Of a stretch of 64,000 nucleotides of DNA, positions 24,652 through 36,285 are shown in pieces. The stretch is from Scatophagus argus. Taxonomy: Eukaryota > Chordata > Actinopteri > Scatophagidae. Where the stretch lies: the NCBI RefSeq assembly GCF_020382885.2, contig NC_058497.1:17538330-17602329 (forward strand), read 5' to 3'. Within the stretch, counting starts at the first letter, position 1. Every line of letters begins with the position of its first letter. A model generated the notes under the pieces. The model was not told the origin of the DNA. It saw only the letters and a program-made list of their open reading frames with translations, and did no database searches. The translations under genes were made by a program, and so were the position numbers.

Positions 24652-27600
24652 TCATGCCTTTTTTCCAGTTAAACCTTTCTTAATGTTTCTCTCAGGCCGC
24701 AATAAAATTATATAACATTTGGGCACAAAAACACACAGTAACAGTCCAAAAGTGGAGGCTAATATAGCAAAAACTTCTACAGCCACGGTGAACTTCCCAG
24801 GGGAGCTGACATAAGCTGGGATGAAGGAAATCCACACAGCCCAGAAGATCAGCATGCTGAATGTGATGAGTTTTGCTTCATTGAACGCATCAGGAAGCTT
24901 GCGTCCGAGAAACGCCAGCAGGAGGCAGAGGAAGGCCAGTAGGCCAATGTAGCCCAGGATCAGATAAAATCCAGGAGGCCATGGCTCCTTACACTCCACA
25001 ACAATCTAAATGTGTCCGACAACACATGATTACAAATCAGTAGATACATATGCTACACTTTCCATGACAGTGTGAAATAACAAATTTTATATGATATGTG
25101 TAGGTTTTGAAGTTTTCTGATGTTGGGACATTGTGAGTCTTACTTTTCCAGTTGAGGCTTGGTAAGCTGGGTTTCTGAACGGGAAGGGAGGTGCGCCCAA
25201 CAGCCAACCAGCACAGAGACAAACCTGAGAGCAAAAAAGGAAGATAGTCAATTATTTAGAAGACATAAAAAATGATCACAACTTAAAATAAGTAGTGGTT
25301 CTATCGCCCTCCCACCTGAGGAGCTGTGGTGCAGAGGATCAGAGACCTTTGCTGAGAGGGTCCGAATAGCTTCAGAGCCTTGGAACCAGGCACATTAGCC
25401 CGGAAAGCCAAAAGAACCACTATAGTCTTCACGAGAAGGCAAGACAGACAGAGGACAAAGCTGACCCCAAATGCTGCCTGGCGGAGCCTGCATGACCACA
25501 CAGATGGTTGACCAATGAACACCAGGGAACACAAGAAGCAGAGTTTGAGTGACAGAAGAAGCAAGAAACTTATTTCTGAATTGTTAGCCTTGACGATTGG
25601 GGTGGAACGAAAATGGTGGAAAACAGTGGTGATAGTGGCTGTCAGGCAGACACCAAGCAGTGTGAATGTGACCAGGACGATGCCCATGGTGTCGTAGAAA
25701 GAGAGGAATTCGTCAACCCCAGCCACACATTTGATCTTGTCTTTGTCTGACCAGTAGTACTCAGGACATTTTGTGCACTCTGTGGACCCTTTGGGGAGAC
25801 ACACAACACACACTCAACAGTCAGCACACTCTTTAAACACACACAAGCAGGTTGCATCAACACGACGCTTCAGTTGTGAAACATGACTGTTGTTTTAATG
25901 GCCTTCTGCTTCTCACAGAAATTAGAAATTACATAATGAACAATTATGTGTTGGCTACCAGTCTGGTTGCTGATTTCTCCATCTGCACAGGGTAAACAAT
26001 CAAAGCAGCAGTGGGGCTTTCCTGGACGTCTTGCCTGCCTGCTGCCAGGGGAACATGGAGCACTACACTGAGATACAGGCACCTGAAGAAATTGAAGTGT
26101 CAAATCGTACAGCAGACTGGTTGCTCGGAAGATTTTTAACAGAACAAAAGTTACAAATTACTGATGTTTCAAAGGTCAGCTTTATTATTCCAAAAAAAGA
26201 ATGTGACCTCATTTTATAGATAAACTGAAATCAGTTTAGGTGATACAGGACTCACCTGTGACTGTCCCTTTGTCCATACAATAGTGCTCCGATCCACCCG
26301 CAGCTGTTGTCTCAATGGAGCTGAGCCATCATAGCTTCCCACTTTGATAAATCTAAACACAGAATCAAATCCTTGCAGTCCAGCCAAAAAGTAAGTAGGA
26401 CATTTGTGCATCACAACTTGTCTCTATGCTTAATTGCCAAAATAACAATAAAAGGCTTTTCGATCATGATTAGTGAAACAGACAACTATATTAATGTCTT
26501 TTAGAATAATATTACACCTAATTTCACTATTGCTGTCCTTTTGCCAGTTGATGATGTCATAGAGAGGGGGCGGCTCTCCGTTGGAGTCAAAATACACCTT
26601 CTCTTCAAACTGGTTAGTGAAATTTACAGTCTTCAGATGATGCAGCAACTGCAGTAAGACAGAAGTGAACATCAGGCTGAAAAAATGATGCAAAACACAA
26701 AACTCAAAGAAAAATGACAATAATTACATCATTAAAATAAGTTTTCAGTTTCCATATTTTTCGGGGGTGTTTGACTTACCTGCCGAGAGGTAAATGATTT
26801 ATGTTTCTCACACATTCCTTTGTTATATCCTGGAGAATCACAGTTCAGTAAAGCACGCAGAGCATGTGCAATAGCGTATACAGCTTTATACACATTATAC
26901 GATATTCTGACCTGAGATACATCAGTATAACTGCTGTCAGTGTACCTCAGGTCCTCTGAACCACTGCATACAGGCTTTTCACCAACAACATCATCAGCTG
27001 ATCCCTTCACGGTATCAGTCTCATTTTCTTTGACCCTGACTCCTGTAACCTCAAGCCTACAGCTGAACAGCTCTTCCCAGAACATGTTGACAAATTCCAT
27101 GCCAGGTTCAGGGGAAGGACGGACTCTCAGCAGGAACTCTTTCAAGCCAGGGATCCTAACTCCAGGGAAGGAGAAACCAATTGTGCCCTCTAGGAGAGGG
27201 TGGAAGTGGGGTGAGGTCAGTAGACTAGCTGCCACCCAGGATTCACTAGCTATCCACTGGATCCCTGTCACATTTCTCTGAGCCAGCTAAAGAAAAAAAG
27301 TATTAAGAAATTTGATGATAATAAAATAAAGAGTTAACCATAAGCATGAACATTCTTTGATATTCATATATCACACATTACGCATATTTTAATATTTCAT
27401 GTCTGGTCATATATCATACATGAAGTGAGATGAAAAGTGTTTACCTCTGAGAACAGTTTTATCAGCTGTACCTCTGAGGCAAAGACCACCACTACCTGTG
27501 CAGTTGAACTCTGCAGTGTGTTTGCCATTTTTTTTATGTCAGCCACTGTGGGTGACTTGGGGATAGTAAGATGAAATGCCAGACAGCCACCTTGTTGTTG

Positions 27601-28994
27601 AAATTGTTGAGAGAATGCTTGAATTCCATAGTGACTGTAGTCATCCTGAAATACAGAGGTTTTCTAAATCATGTTGTTGTTTAACTGACTAAAAAAACAA
27701 TAAATAAACAAAACTTTATCTCACCGTGGTCCCTACTGTGCCCACCCAGAACCAGTCCAAAAAGGTGACCAGCTCGACAAGGCCTCTAACTTGAAAGAGA
27801 TCACTCGGTACAGTCCGCAAAAATGATGGGTACATACGCTTGTCAGTCAGACAGGTACAAGTGGCAAAATAGCTTATCTAGGGGAAGACAAAGTTAACTT
27901 TACCTTTATGGAGATAAGATAGAAGCCAAATACAAAATATTATGAAACATTTCTAAACATTGTGTGATATAATGCAAAACTCAAACAGTGAAAGTAAGGA
28001 CAACCAAAAAAATTCTCTGCATGATCCCGCTTTTTCATTCATTTCATACCAGTGGGAGGTTGAAAGGGCCAAGAGTGTGAGCCACAGCTCTTGTAGGGGA
28101 GGAGGATGCAAGACCGATCACAACAGGCACAGGAGAATCAGACAGACATGATGACAAAGTTTCAGATTGTGTACTCCTGTCCATTCTCTCCTCTGTTACA
28201 TTTTCCTTTAAATAATTTCTTTCCCAGACTGTAATTCCATTATTTTCAAGACTGTGTCTACTAATTTCCTCACTCATCACAGCTTTGGAGTGACTGACTA
28301 AAGAGATAAGAGCTTGCAGGCTGGTGTGCACATGGTCACAGCTGTCCATTATTCGATAGCCGAGTTTAACACCTGGTAAAAGGCTTGAATTAAGGTTAAT
28401 TTCCTCAACTGCAAACACCATTGTCATCATCCAGCGGAAGGCTCTGTGGTCAAAGCTGCAGAAAATCAAATAAGGATGTATGCGGTCTATGTTAGGACTT
28501 GAAAACACTGTATCAGAGCACAATATAAATCAGAAAATGTAAACAATGTAGGAACAACAAAGAGCTCGAATCACCACAAGAGGAAATGGTTTCAGATATC
28601 AAAAGTATCCTCACCCACTGCAAGGTGTGAGCTGAGGTTTTATGTTGTAGCTGTGCTGTGGCTTAGGAGCCACATAATGCAGAGGGAAAAACCCTCCAAT
28701 CACAATATCCCCTCCTGCCTGCAGGGCCAGAGGCTCACTATCTGTCAGTTCCACACACTGAGGCAAACTGGAAGCAACACCGCTAACTTCTTCCATCGCC
28801 AAAGCACTCAGTCTTTCTGTCATAGTCTGTTCTCCTTTGACAAAACGTCTCTCTAAATTTAGTTCCTTCCTGTCCTTTGAAGTTTTAGTAATATGTGAGA
28901 ACACTGGAAAAGGAAGGCAATATAATGCCCAAAGAAGCAACCAGTTTGAAGCCACCCTGATAAGCGTTGAATGCAGTGTCCATGTCGACCCCAT
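24652..28994 (-). CDS. OlfC / V2R-like receptor gene 4 (complete, 968 aa, 11 exons)
   Basis: Exons (minus): 28994-28615, 28455-28050, 27877-27725, 27645-27445, 27286-26780, 26648-26518, 26352-26256, 26082-25959, 25788-25316, 25224-25144, 25005-24652. They join to 969 codons with the stop. Signal peptide about 1-38; Venus-flytrap to about 625, with [30 protein letters not shown] and [11 protein letters not shown]; cysteine-rich domain 626-680 (CCFDCLPC); 7TM about 695-950 with [23 protein letters not shown] and [11 protein letters not shown]. Exon 2 has about 37 extra residues in a lobe-1 loop. The 7TM region, normally one exon, is cut by two short introns (91 and 138 nt) at Q|V and K|I, and the exon before the cysteine-rich one is also split. 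All added junctions have good donors and acceptors and restore homology to gene 2 exactly. Confidence 0.9.
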
Positions 28995-30543
28995 TAAGGC
29001 TGCGTCTGTGCTGGAGACAATGGTTCTCCATTGGTGTCTCTGAAAGGCTTATGATCTGTACTATATAAAATGTCTGATGCTTGCTTCATTTCATAGGTCA
29101 TTTGAGCAATTGCACTATCGACCAATCTCAATGCAGCATCAGTTTTGGTGTTACCTACAGATTTACATACTGTTTTCTGAACCTAATCACAATAAACACA
29201 TGAGGCAAGACTGACCCAACACACAAAGGCTGAACCTGAGAACGGAGCAACCACTCAGATCAGCCCAAAGGTCACTAAACTGTCCACATGACCTAGTCAT
29301 CTACTGATGAATCATGGGCAGTTTTAGGAAAGGCTCCTATGCATGTGAAATTCCATTGTGAATGATTATTGTGATTATTTTGCCTCATTTAAACAGTTCA
29401 GGTTTGGCCACTTAAACAATCTTGACTTCACTCTCTGTTTATGTTCTCACCTGGTTCTCTCTCTGTCCTCTTCTTTTCCAATCTCCTCTCTCACTTTATG
29501 CGCATACAATCTCACTCAAACATATTTTATCGAAATTGAAAATGGTATCTCATGGAATATGCTGTCTTTCTCATCCAGATGCATAAGGGCCTCCATAATT
29601 TACTTAGTAATGTTACTCTATTTCCTGCTATTAAACTGACCTCATAGCATTTAATGACATGTTAATGACAGGTTAATGACAAGTCCATGGAACTTGTAAT
29701 CAAGGATAAACAATCATGACAAAATGTTCACACATCAAGTTAAATAGTTTCTTCAGGTTTCATGATAAGGCCTGCTGTAGCTTGTTTATGACAGGCCATG
29801 CTGTCTTGGTTAATGACAACTTGTCATAACAAAGACATCACAATGTCGGCTTTGCATTAGAAATAACATAAATTACTAGACCACACTTGTTTTGGTAATT
29901 TAATGTTCAGACAGTCATAAACATTCAAAAAGACTTCTTCATGCTCATGACAGGTGCCTTGTCATGGTTATGATGGTGTCATGTCGTATGCACACTTCTT
30001 CAAATAAATTTTAATTTCTATTTTGTTTTGTTTAGCTAAATATTCTGAACAGTTTGCGTGCCTTGATTGCAACAATAAACAAATCAATAGATGAAAAATA
30101 AAAAGTTAGACTCATATCATGTGTGTATCCTCTGGAAAGCATATCTGAGTCTGGGCCCACACGAGGGTACTTGGCCAGTGTCTATTGTTGTTTACTGCCC
30201 CCACTTACTAATCCATTAAATGTTTAAAATCAAAAGGTAATGTGACATCATCATTACAGATGTCAATCTTTCTCTCTCTCTTTTTCTCTGTATGAGCGTC
30301 TGATTTTGTAATGCAGGTAAACTACTAAGGTGTGTTGTCAGTTCTATGAAAACCATACTCTCTTGTGTTATGTGTAAGCTAGCTTGTCTTATTCCGTTGG
30401 TGTTGCCTTTGTGTGACTCTCCGCTCAGGCCCCACCTCCCCACCTCTTGGGTCTTTCATGCTTTGTAAACTACTGTATGTCTCTGATACTGATACAGATG
30501 TGATGACTACTAAAAATGACCAACAACATAAAAAAAACTGGGT
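28995..30543. other. Intergenic: gene 4 promoter side and gene 5 3' side
   Basis: A TATA-like TTTATATAG on the minus strand (about 29062-29070) lies 70 bp upstream of the gene 4 ATG. The stretch 29640-29990 is rich in partial repeats of TTAATGACA- and TCATGACA-type words and could be an old DNA-transposon relic; I could not define its ends. A CT-rich tract is at 30268-30290. No gene seen. Confidence 0.45.
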
Positions 30544-33500
30544 TCATCTGGCATGTTTTCCAGTTAAACCTTTCTTAATGTTTCTCTCAGGCCGCAATAA
30601 AATTATATAACATTTGGGCACAAAAATACACAGTAACAGTCCAAAAGTGGAGGCTAATATAGCAAATACTTCCACAGCCACAGTGAACTTCCCGGGGGAG
30701 CTGACATAAGCTGGGATGAAAGAAATCCACACAGCCCAGAAGATCAGCATGCTGAATGTGATGAGTTTTGCTTCATTGAACGCATCAGGAAGCTTGCGTC
30801 CGAGAAACGCCAGCAGGAGGCAGAGGAAGGCCAGTAGGCCAATGTAGCCCAGGATCAGATAAAATCCAGGAGGCCATGGCTCCTTACACTCCACAACAAT
30901 CTAAATGTGTCCGACAACACATGATTACAAATCAGTAGATACATATGCTACACTTTCCATGACAGTGTGAAATAACAAATTGTAAAAGATATGTGCAGGT
31001 TTTGAAGTTTTCTGACGTTGGGACATTGTTAGTCTTACTTTTCCAGTTGAGGCTTGGTAAGCTGGGTTTCTGAACGGGAAGGGAGGTGCGCCCAACAGCC
31101 AACCAGCACAGAGACAAACCTGAGAGCAAAAAAGGAAGATAGTCAATTATTTAGATGACATAAAAAATGATCACAACTTAAAATAAGTAGTGGTTCTATC
31201 GCCCTCCCACCTGAGGAGCTGTGGTGCAGAGGATCAGAGACCTTTGCTGAGAGGGTCCGAATAGCTTCAGAGCCTTGGAACCAGGCACATTAGCCCGGAA
31301 AGCCAAAAGAACCACTATAGTCTTCACGAGAAGGCAAGACAGACAGAGGACAAAGCTGACCCCAAATGCTGCCTGGCGGAGCCTGCATGACCACACAGAT
31401 GGTTGACCAATGAACACCAGGGAACACAAGAAGCAGAGTTTGAGTGACAGGAGAAGCAAGAAACTTATTTCTGAATTGTTAGCCTTGACGATTGGGGTGG
31501 AACGAAAACGGTGGAAAACAGTGGTGATAGTGGCTGTCAGGCAGACACCAAGCAGTGTGAATGTGACCAGGATGATGCCCATGGTGTCGTAGAAAGAGAG
31601 GAATTCGTCAACCCCAGCCACACATTTGATCTTGTCTTTGTCTGACCAGTAGTACTCAGGACATTTTGTGCACTCTGTGGACCCTTTGGGGAGACACACA
31701 ACACACACTCAACAGTCAGCACACTCTTTAAACACACACCAACAGGTTGCATCAACACGACGCTTCAGTTGTGAAACATGGCTGTTGTTTTAATGGTCTT
31801 CTGCTTCTCACAGAAATTAGAAATTACATAATGAACAATTATGTGTTGGCTACCAGTCTGGTTGCTGATTTCTCCATCTGCACAGGGTAAACAATCAAAG
31901 CAGCAGTGGGGCTTTCCTGGACGTCTTGCCTGCCTGCTGCCAGGGGAACATGGAGCACTACACTGGGATACAGGCACCTGAAGAAATTGAAGTGTCAAAT
32001 CGTACAGCAGACTGGTTGCTTGGAAGATTTTTAACAGAACAAAAGTTACAAATTACTGATGTATCAAAGGTCAGCTTTATTATTCCAAAAAAAGAATGTG
32101 ACCTCATTTTATAGATAAACTGAAATCAGTTTAGGTGATACAGGACTCACCTGTGACTGTCCCTTTGTCCATACAATAGTGCTCCGATCCACCCGCAGCT
32201 GTTGTCTCAATGGAGCTGAGCCATCATAGCTTCCCACTTTGACAAATCTAAACACAAAATTAAATCCTTGCAGTCCAGCCAAAAAATAAGTAGGACATTT
32301 GTGCATCACAACTTGTTTGTATGCTTAATTGCCAAAATAACAATAAAAAGCTTTTCAATCATGATTAGTGAAACAGACAGCTATATTAATGTCTTTAAGA
32401 ATAATATTACACCTAATTTCACTATTGCTGTCCTTTTGCCAGTTGATGATGTCATAGAGAGGGGGCGGCTCTCCGTTGGAGTCAAAATACACCTTCTCTT
32501 CAAACTGGTTAGTGAAATTTACAGTCTTCAGATGATGCAGCAACTGCAGCAAGACAGAAGTGAACATCAGGCTGAAAAAATGATGCAAAACTCAAAGAAA
32601 AATGACAATAATTACATCATTAAAATAAGTTTTCAGTTTCCATATTTTTCAGGTGTTTGACTTACCTGCCGAGAGGTAAATGATTTATGTTTCTCACACA
32701 TTCCTTTGTTATATCCTGGAGAATCACAGTTCAGTAAAGCACGCAGAGCATGTGCAATAGCGTATACAGCTTTATACACATTATACGATATTCTGACCTG
32801 AGATACATCAGTATAACTGCTGTCAGTGTACCTCAGGTCCTCTGAACCACTGCATACAGGCTTTTCACCAACAACATCATCAGCTGATCCCTTCATGGTA
32901 TCAGTGTCATTTTCTTTGACCCTGACTCCTGTAACCTCAAGCCTACAGCTGAACAGCTCTTCCCAGAACATGTTGACAAATTCCATGCCAGGTTCAGGGG
33001 AAGGACGGACTCTCAGCAGGAACTCTTTCAAGCCAGGGATCCTAACTCCAGGGAAGGAGAAACCAATTGTGCCCTCTAGGAGAGGGTGGAAGTGGGGTGA
33101 GGTCAGCAGGCTAGCAGTTACCCAGGCTTCACTAGCTACCCACTGGATCCCTGTCACATTTCTTTGAGCCAGCTAGAGAAAAAAAGCATTTCAAGAAATT
33201 TCATGATGTTCATAACAAGGGAAGGTACTGTTTAACATGAGCATGGACATTCTTTTAATATTCATAACCCCCACATTATTAATATTAAACCTGAATATTG
33301 TCATACATAAACCCTGTGACACCCTGTGATTTACATTAACAGAGAGTGCTTACCTCTAACAGCAGTTCCAGCAGCTGCCCCTCAGTGGCGAAGACCACCA
33401 CTACTTGTGCAGTTGAACTCTGCAGCGTGTTTGCCATTTTTTGTATGTCAGCCACTGTGGGTGACTTGGGGATAGTAAGATGAAATGCCAGACAGCCACC

Positions 33501-34925
33501 TTGTTGTTGAAACTGTTGAGAGAATGCTTGAATTCCATAGTGACTGTAGTCATCCTGAAATACAGAGGTTTTCTAAATCATGTTGTTTTTAAACTGACAA
33601 AAAAATAAATAAATAAATAAAAAAATCAATCAATAAATAAAACTTTATCTCACCGTGGTCCCTACTGTGCCCACCCAGAACCAGTCCAAAAAGGTGACCA
33701 GCTCGACAAGGCCTCTAACTTGAAAGAGATCACTCGGTACAGTCCGCAAAAATGATGGGTACATACGCTTGTCAGTCAGACAGGTACAAGTAGCAAAATA
33801 GCTTATCTAGGGGAAGACAAAGTTAACTTTACCTTTATGTATATTCTATAAGATAGAAGCCAAATACAAAATATTATGAAACATTTCTAAACATTGTGTG
33901 ATATAATGCAAAACTCAAACAGTGAAAGTAAGGACAACCAAAAAAATTCTCTGCATGATCCTGCTTTTTCATTCATTTCATACCAGTGGGAGGTTGAAAG
34001 GGCCAAGAGTGTGAGCCACAGCTCTTGTAGGGGAGGAGGATGCAAGACCGATCACAACAGGCACAGGAGAATCAGACAGACATGATGACAAAGTTTCAGA
34101 TTGTGTACTCCTGTCCATTCTCTCCTCTGTTACATTTTCCTTTAAATAATTTCTTTCCCAGACTGTAATTCCATTATTTTCAAGACTGTGTCTACTAATT
34201 TCCTCACTCATCACAGCTTTGGAGTGACTGACTAAAGAGATAAGAGCTTGCAGGCTGGTGTGCACATGGTCACAGCTGTCCATTATTCGATAGCCGAGTT
34301 TAACACCTGGTAAAAGGCTTGAATTAAGGTTAATTTCCTCAACTGCAAACACCATTGTCATCATCCAGCGGAAGGCTCTGTGGTCAAAGCTGCAGAAAAT
34401 CAAATAAGGATGTATGCGGTCTATGTTAGGACTTGAAAACACTGTATCAGAGCACAATATAAATCAGAAAATGTAAACAATGTAGGAACAGTAAAGAGCT
34501 TGAATCACCACAAGAGGAAATGGTTTCAGATATCAAAAGTATCCTCACCCACTGCAAGGTGTGAGCTGAGGTTTTATGTTGCAGCTGTGCTGTGGCTTCG
34601 GAGCCACATAATGCAGAGGGAAAAACCCTCCAATCACAATATCCCCTCCTGCCTGCAGGGCCAGAGGCTCACTATCTGTCAGTTCCACACACTGAGGCAA
34701 ACTGGAAGCAACACCGCTAACTTCTTCCATCGCCAAAGCACTCAGTCTCTCTGTCATAGTCTGTTCTCCTTTGACAAAACCTCTTTCTAAACTCAGTTTG
34801 CTCCTTTCCATTGCAACTTTCAGAACATCAGAGAATACTGGGAAAATAAGCCCATATAATGCCAAAAGAAGTAGCCAGGGTGAAACCAGCCTGAAGCCCC
34901 AGTACAGTGTCCATGTCAACCCCAT
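30544..34925 (-). CDS. OlfC / V2R-like receptor gene 5 (complete, 968 aa, 11 exons)
   Basis: Exons (minus): 34925-34549, 34389-33984, 33806-33654, 33554-33354, 33172-32666, 32543-32413, 32247-32151, 31977-31854, 31683-31211, 31119-31039, 30900-30544. They join to 969 codons. It is a tandem copy of gene 4 with the same 11-exon layout; most exons and introns differ by only scattered bases. Three parts differ clearly: the first about 55 codons (another signal peptide), the end of exon 4 through the start of exon 5 with the intron between, and the last residues (GKHAR). An in-frame ATG at 34952 adds nine residues. I prefer 34925 because it aligns with the gene 4 start and lies at the same distance from the TATA-like box (34992-34998). 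Confidence 0.9.
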
Positions 34926-34998
34926 AAAGACAGCGTGTGTGCTGGAGATCATGGTTCTCCAGCAGAGACTCCAACTGGCTAGTGAAGTAAATTATATA

Positions 34999-35920
34999 GA
35001 AAAATGTGATGCATGCTTCATTTCATCGGTGTATGGAGTCATTGGTTAATCAACCAATCACAATGAAAAGCAGTGACAAAGCAGTGACACTTTAGGGAGG
35101 ACAAGATGAGGCTCACATGAACTCTGAGTCTTTGTAGAGATGACTATAATAAAAGGAAAATAAAGGCATACCATTCATCTCCTCCATATTCTTTTTTCCC
35201 ATAAACATATTAAAAACCTGAAGGAAATAAATGAGTAGTATTTGATTTAATGATTGTTAAGTGTAACGCTTTGTTTGATTACACCAATCAATACTAAAAT
35301 GCAAAGCAAAAACTGGAATAATCCACAAAAGTATATAGAAATATATAAAAAAAATTCTTCTGAATTCTCACATTCAAATTTAGCTTAAAATTTTTGCATT
35401 TTCTTACACCAAACAATAATATGAAGAGTAAATATTATAAAGTATTAGTAAACATTGGTATTTAATAAATGTGTGAAATTTTATACTGAAGTTATAATTA
35501 CTTTCAAAAACTGCTGCCACTCATCTGTAAATGTGACACTAATTAGAAAATGGCTTGGTATACTGCTGCCACCTACTGGACACCATAAATAAAGCTTTAC
35601 GTATGTTAAAAAGTTTGTTGGCTGACTGACAGCTGTGTATTGTTATTTTAGTTGGTTTTTAGTTGGAATGGTTGTTTATTTAAAAAAAAACAACGACAAA
35701 TTTATTCAGTTACTGACGTGTGTATTTGAAACATGAACAAAATCCCTGAAGAAGTGGACCTTCAATCAAGTGACTTGATTTAATTATCTCATACCATTTC
35801 CATTCAGGCCATTAACAGTTAATAACTGTGTACTGGGTCCTGCATCTGCATCACCTTTGAAAATGGGTGGAGTTAAAGATTAACATTACAACAATGACGT
35901 AAAGGGTGAGGAAGATGACA
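34999..35920. other. Intergenic between divergent genes 5 and 6
   Basis: About 0.9 kb of AT-rich DNA shared by two genes that point away from each other. No gene or recognised repeat in it. Confidence 0.5.
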
Positions 35921-35928
35921 GTCCTGTA

Positions 35929-35935
35929 CATAAAA
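35929..35935 (+). promoter_or_regulatory. TATA-like box of gene 6
   Basis: CATAAAA, 50 bp before the ATG at 35985, the same spacing as the boxes of genes 2, 3, 7 and 9. Confidence 0.4.
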
Positions 35936-35984
35936 TTCAGCGACTTTCCAAAAGGAAACAGGTAAAAGGAGGAGGGCAGTTACA

Positions 35985-36217
35985 ATGGCATTTGGTGACA
36001 AAAACCTGTGTATGTTGTTTTTGTTCTCTTCTTCTGCGCTACTGCCTGTGTTTTCCTCTCTTTCCTTATCTTGTAAATTAAGGAAAAGGTTTTATCTCAA
36101 TGGAATGCACATGGCTGGTGATGTTGTTCTGGGTGGGCTGTTTGAGGTCCACTACTCACCTGCCTTCCCCGAACTTTCCTTCACCACAGAGCCGAATCAG
36201 CCAAGGTGCCAAGGGTG

Positions 36218-36285
<68 letters not shown>

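Noticed and set aside
29640-29990. A defined transposon between genes 4 and 5
   Set aside because: Repeated TGACA-type words are present, but I could not find terminal repeats or a target-site duplication.
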